Made by a program: the position numbers and the translations under genes. 26,866 bases of DNA, taken from NCBI GenBank assembly GCA_023455425.1, contig JAEYCM010000011.1, positions 1-26,866 on the forward strand, written 5' to 3'. Source of the stretch: Bacillota bacterium. Its GTDB lineage: Bacteria; Bacillota; Clostridia; Christensenellales; CAG-138. The notes below the pieces were generated by a model. The model saw only the letters and a program-made list of their open reading frames with translations. It ran no database searches and had not been told where the DNA came from. This document shows positions 7,660-14,451 of the stretch, one piece after another; positions within the stretch are counted from its first letter, which is position 1; each line of letters opens with the position of its first letter.

Positions 7660-8703
7660 TTAGCTATCCATAGGGGCTGCATAGCATAACGTAATGTCGA
7701 GGAATGTTTGTTTTAGGCAAGCAAATAGTTCCACTGCCTGCGGGTCAAACTGCGTGCCCGCTTGCCGGAGAATAATTTCTGCGGCGTCTTCATGGGAGAA
7801 CGCTGCTTTGTAGACGCGTTTACTGGTAAGCGCGTCATACACGTCCGCGACAGCCATCAGGCGCGCGGAAAGCGGAATTTCCTCCCCGCGCAGCCCCTGC
7901 GGGTAGCCGGAACCATCCCACCGTTCATGATGGCAGTATACGATCTCCAGTGCATATTGGAGTTGCTCATCCGTATTCCCCATCATCTTTTGCGCGGCCA
8001 ATATCGCGTCCCGGCCCAGGGTGGTGTGCGTTTTAACAATTTCAAATTCCTCAGGGGTCAACTCGCCCGGCTTTTGTAAAATAGAGAGGGGAACAGCCAT
8101 TTTGCCAATATCGTGGAAGACTGCCGCCTGCGCCATCATACCGTTTTTTTCCGGGGAAAGCATGCCTTTGTATATGCCGCGTTTGAGCGCGGCATCCGCG
8201 AGTGCCTGGAGCAGGAACTGCGTGCGGATGGGATGCCCGCCGCGGCCGTCGGCTGACTTTGCCAGCATGGATGCGGCGCAGATACAGGCCCACTGCATTT
8301 GATTGATGTCCTGTGCCGTCTCATGCCGCGCATATCGCGCATGCACCGTCTCCAGGCACCAGGCAAGCGAGTTGGAATCCTTGCAGCAGCATGGTTCCGC
8401 TCCCGCGCTCCTGCATTGGCTGCACATGGCCTGATATGCGGGCTGCTCGTAAAAGCACAATACAATAGGCGTGTGGCGGAATGCGGGCAACGCCTGCATC
8501 CGTTGGCACAGCGCCAGCTTTTCCAAACAAAAACAGGCCCCATCCATCACAATGATATGGGGACGGATGCGGCGGAGCGCTTGCATCGTATCTGTTGAAT
8601 ATTCAATGAGACCGGCGCTGCAAAATCGATTGATCTGCAGGATATGGCCCGAAACGGTCTCGTTTGGCAAGGCGAGGATGGAGACCCTTAACGCTTGATT
8701 CAT
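7660..8703 (-). CDS. HD-GYP domain protein with a cysteine-rich pseudo-receiver
   Basis: A 347-residue protein. Residues 1 to about 120 look like a receiver domain: PHIIVMDG gives Asp54 at the phosphorylation position, but the N-terminal acidic pair is missing. This part is crowded with cysteines, including CSQC at 94-97 and CCC at 105-107. From about 150 the HD-GYP domain follows: His157, FHDIGK (197-201), HH at 258-259, the GYP signature DGSGYP at 263-268, and DVYDALTSKRVY. HD-GYP proteins hydrolyse cyclic di-GMP, and the metal and GYP residues are intact. The ribosome binding site is weak, and the gene follows the MCP gene by 90 bases on the same strand, so it may be the last gene of a cheW-MCP-HD-GYP unit. 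Its input signal is unknown. Confidence 0.88.
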   Translation of the reverse strand: MNQALRVSILALPNETVSGHILQINRFCSAGLIEYSTDTMQALRRIRPHIIVMDGACFCLEKLALCQRMQALPAFRHTPIVLCFYEQPAYQAMCSQCRSAGAEPCCCKDSNSLAWCLETVHARYARHETAQDINQMQWACICAASMLAKSADGRGGHPIRTQFLLQALADAALKRGIYKGMLSPEKNGMMAQAAVFHDIGKMAVPLSILQKPGELTPEEFEIVKTHTTLGRDAILAAQKMMGNTDEQLQYALEIVYCHHERWDGSGYPQGLRGEEIPLSARLMAVADVYDALTSKRVYKAAFSHEDAAEIILRQAGTQFDPQAVELFACLKQTFLDITLCYAAPMDS

Positions 8704-8746
8704 TATGTACCAACACTATGTAAATACTATTCCGGAGGGGTGGCGG

Positions 8747-8779
8747 CCAGGCACGGCTTAAAAGGACAGGGCTGCCTGG
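8747..8779 (-). other. Intergenic hairpin between MCP and HD-GYP genes
   Basis: CCAGGCA (8747-8753) pairs with TGCCTGG (8773-8779) around a 19-base loop. There is no T tract, so it is more likely an mRNA processing or stability element than a terminator. Confidence 0.35.
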
Positions 8780-8793
8780 GCGGAATACGGCCT

Positions 8794-10557
8794 TTAATAC
8801 TTATCAAACGCAACGGTAAAATCAGGGGCCGCGTTAGAACGTCTGGCTGCGACAACGGGGGAGGTCGTGGGGGATAGCTGGCCCTGCCCTTCGAGACGGA
8901 AGCGTGTGATCAATTGCTGAAGTACAAGCGCCTGGCCGGAGAGTTCCTCGCTCGCGGCGGCGCTTTCCTCTGCCGTAGCCGAGTTGTTCTGTACGACGTT
9001 TGAGATCTGCTCTATACCCTGCGTCGTTTGCAGGATGGCTGTCGCCTGTGCGTTGGAGGCTTCGGCGATCTCGTTGACCAGCCTGGAAACGCCATCGGCT
9101 TTTTCCACAATAAGATTCAGGGATTTCTCCGTTGCGCTCACCATATGCGTGCCGTTCTGGATGGCCTGGATCGCGCTTTCAATCAGGGAAGTAGTATCCT
9201 TGGCCGCTTCCGCGCTTTTGCCAGCGAGACTCCTTACTTCTTCGGCTACCACGGCAAAGCCCTTGCCTGCATTGCCCGCCCGCGCGGCCTCCACCGCTGC
9301 GTTGAGCGCCAGGATATTGGTTTGGAACGCGATATCGTCTATGGTCTTGATGATCTTGCCGATCTGGTTGGAGGTCTTTGAAATATCGTCCATTGCCGTG
9401 ACAAGCTGCAGCATCTGACGGTTGCCGTTCTCAATCTCCTTTGTGGTGGCGTTCACCATTTTATTGGCTTCCTGCGCATTTTCGGCGTTTTGCTTGATCT
9501 GGAGCGATATTTCGCCGATGGTGGCGGAAAGTTCCTCCACGGAGCTGGCCTGCTCGGTGGAGCCCTGGGAAAGCGCCTGCGCGCCGCTTGCTACCTGGTT
9601 GGAGCCGCTTGCCACCTGTTCGGAAGATTGACTAATCTGCGTGAGGGAACTGTTAAGGGCGGCGAGGATACGCTGCAGGGAAGCTTTGATGGGCGCAAAA
9701 TCGCCAAGGTAATCAATGGTGACGTCAACAGTCATATCGCCTTCGGCCATTGTGCCAAGTACATCCGAGATATTGCCGATGTAAGTGCGCAGGCTATCGA
9801 TCAGGGCGCGGGTGTTGTCGGCGAGAGAACCAAGTTCATCCCGGGACTGGTAGGCGATAGAGGCGGAGAGATTTCCGGCCGCAAGCTCCTTTGTGGTGTT
9901 CTCGATTTCCAATATGGGCTTCGTGATGCTGCGCACAATGTAGACGCACAGTACAACCGTAATCAGAAGTGCGGCGGAAGAAATTGCGAGAGCCGCAATC
10001 AACCCATTTTGCGCTGCTATCTTGCTTTCTATATAAAATCCGTCAGCCTGTTCGGAAACATCGGCCCGGATTTCTTCCGCAACCGCTCTGGCTGAGTTCG
10101 CAACCGGGACATACTCGTTTATAAAAACCTCCAGCGCTTCATCGTTTTTGTTTGCTTCAAGCAGCGAGAGAATTTCAGCCCGCAACGGTCCACCTTGTTG
10201 CGCAATGATATTGTTGAGCTTTTCAAGCTTGTCCTGGCTTCCCAAAAGCGCCTGGGCCAAGGCTTCCCGGGAAGCAGAGTTGCCTGTAACAGCCTGGGAC
10301 AATTCTTCCAGATACATGCTCTTCTGCTGGTCGTTTGTCGCCGTAATCGCCTCCAATACATACTTCTCCATTTCCGTGAGGTTGCGCTGGATATTCTGCG
10401 CTTCGGTGGACGCAATAAAAGAGTGGTCGTGGAATGTGCCAAGATCGTTGGAAACAGTATTCATATTGAGGATGGTAAGCGCGACTACAACAAGAAACAG
10501 TATAATGACAATAAAAAAGGTCACGATCAGCTTTTTTGAGATGGAAAGGTTTTTCAT
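8794..10557 (-). CDS. Methyl-accepting chemotaxis protein
   Basis: A 587-residue transmembrane chemoreceptor. A first membrane helix (about residues 9-31) is followed by an extracytoplasmic helical domain of about 155 residues, a second helix near 185-210, a HAMP domain starting at TKPILEIENTTKEL, and a second HAMP-like unit around GDMTVDVTIDYLGDF. The long cytoplasmic coiled coil carries the highly conserved tip, DIAFQTNILALNAAVEAARA and GKGFAVVAEEVRSLA, which binds CheW and CheA. No C-terminal CheR-tethering pentapeptide is seen. The ATG has AAAGGAG upstream. It lies 33 bases after cheW, so the pair probably forms one signalling unit; no CheA is in the window. The ligand cannot be inferred. 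Confidence 0.94.
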   Translation of the reverse strand: MKNLSISKKLIVTFFIVIILFLVVVALTILNMNTVSNDLGTFHDHSFIASTEAQNIQRNLTEMEKYVLEAITATNDQQKSMYLEELSQAVTGNSASREALAQALLGSQDKLEKLNNIIAQQGGPLRAEILSLLEANKNDEALEVFINEYVPVANSARAVAEEIRADVSEQADGFYIESKIAAQNGLIAALAISSAALLITVVLCVYIVRSITKPILEIENTTKELAAGNLSASIAYQSRDELGSLADNTRALIDSLRTYIGNISDVLGTMAEGDMTVDVTIDYLGDFAPIKASLQRILAALNSSLTQISQSSEQVASGSNQVASGAQALSQGSTEQASSVEELSATIGEISLQIKQNAENAQEANKMVNATTKEIENGNRQMLQLVTAMDDISKTSNQIGKIIKTIDDIAFQTNILALNAAVEAARAGNAGKGFAVVAEEVRSLAGKSAEAAKDTTSLIESAIQAIQNGTHMVSATEKSLNLIVEKADGVSRLVNEIAEASNAQATAILQTTQGIEQISNVVQNNSATAEESAAASEELSGQALVLQQLITRFRLEGQGQLSPTTSPVVAARRSNAAPDFTVAFDKY

Positions 10558-10590
10558 ACTCTGCTCCTTTTATTCGGATGTTATGGACTA

Positions 10591-11061
10591 TTATCGCGGC
10601 TGTTCTGCCGCAAGCAGTTTCTCGGTATCCAGCAGGAGTTTGACCTGCCCGTCCGCTTTGCCGATGCCCTTGATGTAACCTAACCCTACGGCCTGTTCGG
10701 GAGGCGGTACGATATCGCTCTGTTCTATGCGAAGCACTTCTGTCACCTGATCTACAATCAGCCCGGCTGTGTAGGATTTGGTATCCAGAACGATCACACA
10801 GGTGCGGTCCGTATATTCCTTTGGCTGTTTGCGGAATTTCAGCCGCATGTCGATGACAGGGATGATCTTTCCCCGCAGGTTAATGACGCCCTTGATGTAT
10901 GCAGGCGTTTCGGGGAGCTGCGCAATGGGCTGAATACCTACAATTTCCTTTACATATCCGATTTCCACGCCAAGCGCTTCGCCGTCCACAAGGAATGTCA
11001 GATGCTTTCCCTGCTGGGTGTCCTCCCATTCTTCGCGTAAGGCTTCCTGTTCAGCTTCCAT
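10591..11061 (-). CDS. cheW: Chemotaxis coupling protein CheW
   Basis: A 156-residue CheW, the adaptor that links chemoreceptors to the kinase CheA. Typical segments are FLVDGEALGVEIGYVKEIVG, YIKGVINLRGKIIPVIDMRL with the conserved NLRG, and GLIVDQVTEVLRI. The first about 17 residues are a charged extension. GGGAGG lies upstream of the ATG. It is the first gene of the minus-strand group cheW-MCP-HD-GYP and its 5' side faces the recombinase island. Because CheA, CheY and other che genes are absent here, this is an accessory coupling pair. Confidence 0.95.
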   Translation of the reverse strand: MEAEQEALREEWEDTQQGKHLTFLVDGEALGVEIGYVKEIVGIQPIAQLPETPAYIKGVINLRGKIIPVIDMRLKFRKQPKEYTDRTCVIVLDTKSYTAGLIVDQVTEVLRIEQSDIVPPPEQAVGLGYIKGIGKADGQVKLLLDTEKLLAAEQPR

Positions 11062-11084
11062 TCCGTTTCCTCCCTGAATATTTT

Positions 11085-11113
11085 TCTATAAATTCGATAT
11101 GCATATGTGTCGC
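11085..11113 (-). promoter_or_regulatory. Candidate promoter of cheW
   Basis: On the minus strand GCGACA (11108-11113) and TATAGA (11085-11090) are 17 bases apart. Both hexamers are imperfect. A second option with an extended -10 is TGTTATATA (minus strand, 11187-11195) inside the left dif-like repeat. I cannot decide between them. Confidence 0.3.
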
Positions 11114-11187
11114 ATGCGGGTGGTGCATAAGGACCGAAGTCGATAGAAGATTGAAATTTAGGGAAATCGTTCCAATGCTTGTGTTTT

Positions 11188-11216
11188 ATATAACAAATTT
11201 ATTATTATGTTGCATT
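11188..11216 (+). repeat. Left dif-like inverted repeat
   Basis: A 28-bp site (11188-11215) that can be read as an 11-base arm ATATAACAAAT, a 6-base core TTATTA and an 11-base arm TTATGTTGCAT. The arms are related by inversion (7 of 11). The second arm matches the XerD arm of the E. coli dif site, TTATGTTAAAT, at 9 of 11. The 20 bases at 11197-11216 are repeated exactly, inverted, at 12039-12058. Including two mismatches, the inverted match extends to 26 bp (11191-11216). Confidence 0.75.
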
Positions 11217-11271
11217 AAAACTGGGAGAAAATAAAAGATTTCTAGAGATAAAGAGAGATAATCTAAATGAA

Positions 11272-11300
11272 TTGTTTTTGAACGCTCATTTTGATATACT
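11272..11300 (+). promoter_or_regulatory. Promoter of the recombinase gene
   Basis: TTGTTT (11272-11277), a 17-base spacer and TATACT (11295-11300), with TG one base before the -10 as an extended -10 element. The start would fall near 11307, about 40 bases before the ATG. Confidence 0.65.
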
Positions 11301-11346
11301 CTTTTTTAATTAAAATGCGTAGAAAACGTATCTTTGGAGGAATAGC

Positions 11347-11907
11347 ATGACCGTACAGCCCATTCGCGATAAAAAGAAGATCAAGCAGATGTATGTATAT
11401 CTTGCAGGGTATGAACCCAAGTATGCGGTGTTATTCAAGGTTGGCATCAATACGGGGTTGCGTATCAGCGATATTATTCCTTTGAAAGTGAACCAAATCT
11501 GCTTGGAATCCATGCAGTTTCGTGAATATCTGACGATAACGGAACAAAAAACAGGAAAAGAGAAGCGTATCAAATTAAACGAAACATTGCGAAAATGCCT
11601 TTCGGAGTATATCAAAACATATCAACTCACGAGCAATGACTATCTGTTTTACAGCCGAAAAGGCGGTCATGTCGGCCGGATACAGGTATATAAGGTGCTC
11701 ACTGACGCCGCCGGGGCTTTGGGAATTGAGAACTTTGGCACCCACAGCCTCCGTAAAACATGGGGATATTGGACTTACCAAATTTCCAAGTACAATATTG
11801 GATTGATTATGGATACGTTTAACCATAGCTCTCCGGCTGTTACCCTACGGTATATCGGCATTACGCAGGATCAAAAAGACGAGCTTTATTCCATGGTTCA
11901 GCTATAA
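11347..11907 (+). CDS. Small tyrosine recombinase (FimB/Xer-like)
   Basis: A 186-residue phage-integrase-family recombinase consisting almost only of the catalytic domain. It lacks the usual N-terminal core-binding domain, as do the about 200-residue FimB/FimE inverters. The catalytic set appears complete: Arg39 in NTGLRISD, a lysine in KTGKEKRIKL (68-77), His133 and Arg136 in THSLRKTWGY, His160 in FNHSSPAVT, and the nucleophile Tyr169 in LRYIGIT. The ribosome binding site is GGAGG at 11336-11340, six bases before the ATG. It lies between inverted dif-like repeats and reads away from cheW. By family it would cut and rejoin DNA at these sites through a 3'-phosphotyrosine. Whether it inverts, excises or only integrates DNA is not shown by sequence. 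Confidence 0.9.
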   Translation: MTVQPIRDKKKIKQMYVYLAGYEPKYAVLFKVGINTGLRISDIIPLKVNQICLESMQFREYLTITEQKTGKEKRIKLNETLRKCLSEYIKTYQLTSNDYLFYSRKGGHVGRIQVYKVLTDAAGALGIENFGTHSLRKTWGYWTYQISKYNIGLIMDTFNHSSPAVTLRYIGITQDQKDELYSMVQL

Positions 11908-11927
11908 TCTGCATGACTGCCTTCCAT

Positions 11928-11954
11928 GTCCACTTGATTCAAATGGACTTTTTT
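11928..11954 (+). terminator. Terminator of the recombinase gene
   Basis: GTCCA (11928-11932) pairs with TGGAC (11944-11948); three further pairs close a small loop after one mismatch. Six T follow at 11949-11954. It lies inside the right repeat, so the whole transcription unit is contained in the island. Confidence 0.7.
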
Positions 11955-11970
11955 GTATAAAAACCCAAAA

Positions 11971-11997
11971 GACACTAATGCGGCACATTAAAATGTC
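11971..11997. other. Hairpin between recombinase terminator and right repeat
   Basis: TAATG (11976-11980) pairs with CATTA (11986-11990) around CGGCA, and outer GACA/TGTC arms (11971-11974, 11994-11997) extend it. It might be an accessory protein-binding site of the island, but nothing proves this. Confidence 0.35.
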
Positions 11998-12038
11998 GAA
12001 ATATAATATAAAATAGCATTATTTCATTTATTATGCCG

Positions 12039-12067
12039 AATGCAACATAATAATAAATGTGATAGAT
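12039..12067 (-). repeat. Right dif-like inverted repeat
   Basis: The sequence AATGCAACATAATAATAAAT (12039-12058) is the exact inverted copy of 11197-11216. On the minus strand the site 12040-12067 reads ATCTATCACAT, core TTATTA, arm TTATGTTGCAT. The core and inner arm are identical to the left site; the outer arm matches at 8 of 11. Confidence 0.75.
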
Positions 12068-12113
12068 TGGAAATTTTACCCGGTTTTGGGGGATGAGAAT
12101 ACATATAAAAACC

Positions 12114-12144
12114 GAGGGAGCTGTTGTGAAAAAACAGCTCCCTC
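12114..12144 (-). terminator. Terminator of the DUF2500-like gene
   Basis: A perfect 12-bp stem, GAGGGAGCTGTT (12114-12125) with AACAGCTCCCTC (12133-12144). On the minus strand it is followed by GGTTTTTATAT. It lies 28 bases past the stop codon. Confidence 0.85.
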
Positions 12145-12172
12145 CGCGTTTGCACTATGCTTATATTCAGGG

Positions 12173-12571
12173 CTATCGCTGGCGTTCAAATCCTAAATAT
12201 CTCGTTCCCTGAAACGTCAGTTTTCCTGCATCCCCTTCCACCAGCAGCCCATATTCCGCATCGCGCACGGAAAACTCCATGCGATCCCCGCTTTCCACCT
12301 GAAAGGTAACGTAATAGGTAGTGGACGATGTGGTGTGGCTCATGGAATTCATATCCCCGTTGTGGTGATGGTGGTAACTCACATCCGCGCGCTTGGCGAC
12401 GACGGTGGCCGGAACGGACAGAACGGGCGAGTCGTTGTTGCGCTTCCACTGCTGTGCGCCCTTAACGCCGCGTACGATGATGGTGCCGAATACGAATACA
12501 AATCCGATCACAACGATAACCGGAATGATGGAAAACATAATATTCATGCCGCCGAACGGGGAAAGTTCCAT
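12173..12571 (-). CDS. DUF2500-like membrane-anchored protein
   Basis: A 132-residue protein with one N-terminal membrane helix (about residues 12-33) and a small beta-rich domain after it. The pattern PATVVAKRADV, TTYYVTFQVESGDRMEFSV and YGLLVEGDAGKLTFQGTRYL fits the DUF2500 family, whose function is unknown. The ATG at 12569-12571 is chosen because AAGGAG lies 7 bases upstream; a GTG 27 bases earlier would put that site inside the coding region. A histidine-rich loop, HHHHNGDMNSMSH (67-79), sits between the first strands and could bind metal. A good SigA promoter lies at 12652-12681. Confidence 0.75.
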   Translation of the reverse strand: MELSPFGGMNIMFSIIPVIVVIGFVFVFGTIIVRGVKGAQQWKRNNDSPVLSVPATVVAKRADVSYHHHHNGDMNSMSHTTSSTTYYVTFQVESGDRMEFSVRDAEYGLLVEGDAGKLTFQGTRYLGFERQR

Positions 12572-12651
12572 CTGGACGCTCCTTATTTTTTCGGGCACAC
12601 GCCATATTGAAATGTGGCGGTCCCAAGTTTTTCTTATATTGTATGCTTCAA

Positions 12652-12681
12652 CTATACCGCAAGAACAAGTAACCTGTAAAG
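12652..12681 (-). promoter_or_regulatory. SigA promoter of the DUF2500-like gene
   Basis: On the minus strand TTTACA (12676-12681) and TATAGT (12652-12657) are 18 bases apart, each one mismatch from consensus. The leader contains a small hairpin (12601-12620). The -10 and -35 lie just beyond the stop codon of the upstream gene. Confidence 0.6.
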
Positions 12682-12687
12682 AACGGG

Positions 12688-13185
12688 CTACCCAGAATAC
12701 GCCGCCAGTTCCGCAATTCTTGCATAAAACCCTCGAGTCTCTTCTCTGCTGACGATAAACGGGTTCCCGTCGTTTGTCACATACTGCGATTCTTCTCCGG
12801 TGGCAAGATCCCGGATGCCGACTTCCCCCTTGTTGCTGATGAAATAGGAATATTGTTGTACTTCGCCCAGGTTGTCCTGCCCTTCCAGATATATCATAAA
12901 AAACGCATCTCCGCCGGAACCGTAATAGAACAATTCCCTGTGATATGATGGAGCGGTGATCAGATTTATGATCTGCTGTTCGGCTTCTTCCGTTATCTTG
13001 ATTTTTACGGGCGTATTATCGATCTGTGCAAACGGCTTCCATACTTCCATGTGGGTAATATGGACGTCCTTCTTAAGCCGGCTGGGAAACGAAAAAAACC
13101 AGCGGTATCCGCTGACGGCGCCAAGTACAAACAACGCGCCGACCAACAGGGCCAGAGAAACTTTGATTACTTTTTTTCGGTTCAT
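12688..13185 (-). CDS. Membrane-anchored protein of unknown function
   Basis: A 165-residue protein I do not recognise with confidence. It begins with a positively charged tail, MNRKK, and a single hydrophobic helix (about residues 7-26) without a lipobox or a clear cleavage site, so it is probably anchored with its bulk outside the cytoplasm. The rest looks like one mixed alpha/beta domain, with a repeated tyrosine- and glycine-rich stretch around LFYYGSGGDAFFMIYLEG and QYSYFISNKGEVGI. GAAAGGA precedes the ATG. It is the gene before the DUF2500-like one on the same strand, but the latter has its own promoter. No function can be assigned. Confidence 0.7.
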   Translation of the reverse strand: MNRKKVIKVSLALLVGALFVLGAVSGYRWFFSFPSRLKKDVHITHMEVWKPFAQIDNTPVKIKITEEAEQQIINLITAPSYHRELFYYGSGGDAFFMIYLEGQDNLGEVQQYSYFISNKGEVGIRDLATGEESQYVTNDGNPFIVSREETRGFYARIAELAAYSG

Positions 13186-13200
13186 GCCGCATTCCTTTCT

Positions 13201-13229
13201 GTATAAAACTGGAATATATGATCATTGTA
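13201..13229 (+). promoter_or_regulatory. SigG-like promoter candidate of ku
   Basis: GTATA (13201-13205) and CATTGTA (13223-13229) are 17 bases apart, close to the forespore SigG pattern. The start would fall about 85 bases before the ku ATG. The same spacing is seen in the candidate before sigG. No SigA promoter stands out here. Confidence 0.35.
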
Positions 13230-13320
13230 CCATATAGGAGCGGCGGATGCACCGGTTGATGGGACATTACGCATGTTTCCTTCCGGCTTCGGCAAACTAA
13301 AGGGAAAAGGAGGGGTTGCA

Positions 13321-14166
13321 ATGCAAACGGTATGGAAAGGCGCCATCAGCTTCGGGCTATTGAATGTTCCGGTCAAAATGGGCTCCGCCACGCAGAAGGA
13401 AAACATCAGCTTCCGGCAATTGCATAAGGCGTGCAATACGCCCATCAACCAAAAGCGGTTTTGCAGCAAATGCAACAAGGAAGTGGCATATGAGGAGATC
13501 GTAAAGGGCTTTGAGTACGAGCCGGGCAAATTTGTGCTGGTGACGAGCGACGAACTCGACGCGCTGCCCATCAAAAGCGCCAAATACATGGATATTGTAG
13601 ACTTCATCCATATAGAGGAGGTGGACCCGGTCTACTTTGACAAGACCTACTACCTTTGGCCGGAGAAGGGCGGGGAAAAATCCTACCTCATCCTGCGGGA
13701 TGCCATGCGCCAGACGGGGCGGGTGGCGGTCGCAAAAGTCACCATGCGGGAGAAAGAGCATCTGTGCCTCATACGCCTCATTGGGGATACCCTTTCCGTC
13801 GCCATGATGTATTTTCAGGATGAAATACGCGATACCGCGGAGCTTGGCATTGCGCAGCTGGCCGAGACGGTGACGGTCCGGCCCGAAGAAATGGATATGG
13901 CCATCCAGCTTGTACAGAACCTCACGGCGGAATTCAAGCCCGAAAAGTACCACGACGCCTACCGGGAGGAACTTTTAAAACTTATCCGCACCAAGGTGGA
14001 AGGAAAACAGGTGGTGGAGCCGGAGACTGTGGAAACGCCCACGGGCAATGTCGTGGACCTGATGGAGCGCCTGCGGCAGAGTGTGGAGGCCACAAAAGCG
14101 AAGAACGAGCAGCCCGCAGCCAAGGAAAAGAAGCCGAGAAAGCGGAAAGCCGTCAGCGGAGAATAG
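13321..14166 (+). CDS. ku: Ku protein (non-homologous end joining)
   Basis: A 281-residue bacterial Ku. It opens with MQTVWKGAISFGLLNVPVKM, diagnostic of the family, and has a cysteine pair in RFCSKCNKEV (Cys48, Cys51) and the bridge-region segment YYLWPEKGGEKSYLILRDAM. Residues after about 260 form a lysine-rich tail ending EKKPRKRKAVSGE, as in Ku proteins with an extended DNA-binding C terminus. A homodimer threads onto double-strand ends and recruits ligase D. The frame runs 32 codons upstream, but AAGGAGG lies 7 bases before the ATG at 13321, which also matches the family start. No ligD is in the window, so its partner must be elsewhere. In spore formers Ku often acts in the spore. Confidence 0.95.
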   Translation: MQTVWKGAISFGLLNVPVKMGSATQKENISFRQLHKACNTPINQKRFCSKCNKEVAYEEIVKGFEYEPGKFVLVTSDELDALPIKSAKYMDIVDFIHIEEVDPVYFDKTYYLWPEKGGEKSYLILRDAMRQTGRVAVAKVTMREKEHLCLIRLIGDTLSVAMMYFQDEIRDTAELGIAQLAETVTVRPEEMDMAIQLVQNLTAEFKPEKYHDAYREELLKLIRTKVEGKQVVEPETVETPTGNVVDLMERLRQSVEATKAKNEQPAAKEKKPRKRKAVSGE

Positions 14167-14204
14167 TATAGGCAGTGTACGCCATTAAAGAAGTATTATT
14201 GGAT

Positions 14205-14227
14205 CCAAGGGCCGTTACGGCCCTTGG
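14205..14227. repeat. Palindromic extragenic element after ku
   Basis: A perfect 10-bp stem CCAAGGGCCG (14205-14214) with CGGCCCTTGG (14218-14227) has a TTA loop. It is followed by a G-rich stretch ending GGGCGGAGCCC and no T tract. It looks like a REP-type element, not a terminator. Only one copy is seen here. Confidence 0.5.
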
Positions 14228-14348
14228 CGGGGGATTGGGGGCGGAGCCCACAACGTATCTTCCTATAGTTCCAGCAGAATCTGCTGTATAAGCGGGCGCG
14301 AACAAAAAATCAGAAAACGGCTCGATGCAGTATTTGGTAGCACCGATT

Positions 14349-14387
14349 AAATCCAGGGCCAGGACAGTATCCTGGCCCTGGATTTTT
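14349..14387 (+). terminator. Strong hairpin, probable terminator after ku
   Basis: A perfect 16-bp stem pairs 14349-14364 with 14370-14385 around CAGTA; the 3' arm ends in TTT and is followed by TTG. It lies 183 bases after ku and 65 bases before the M20 peptidase. Confidence 0.65.
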
Positions 14388-14451
14388 GTTGCTTATTGCA
14401 CACTTTTCCCTTATCATATATATCCTATAAGTATTTATCGGGGAGAATGCC

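Larger units (their letters stand above)
11188..12067. mobile_element. Putative invertible or mobile recombinase island
   Basis: An 880-bp AT-rich segment bounded by two inverted 28-bp dif-like sites and holding one tyrosine recombinase gene with its own promoter and terminator. The base composition is clearly lower in GC than the flanking chemotaxis and membrane-protein genes, which suggests acquisition. Recombination between the two sites would invert the segment, because the shared cores are in opposite orientation. No target-site duplication is obvious outside the repeats, so a simple transposon-like origin is not supported. It may be an invertible switch, a small Xer-type integrative element, or a relic of one. 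Confidence 0.6.

Noticed and set aside
12002..12007. TATAAT inside the island, pointing outward past the right repeat
   Set aside because: No acceptable -35 or extended -10 accompanies it in a very AT-rich stretch, so it is probably chance.
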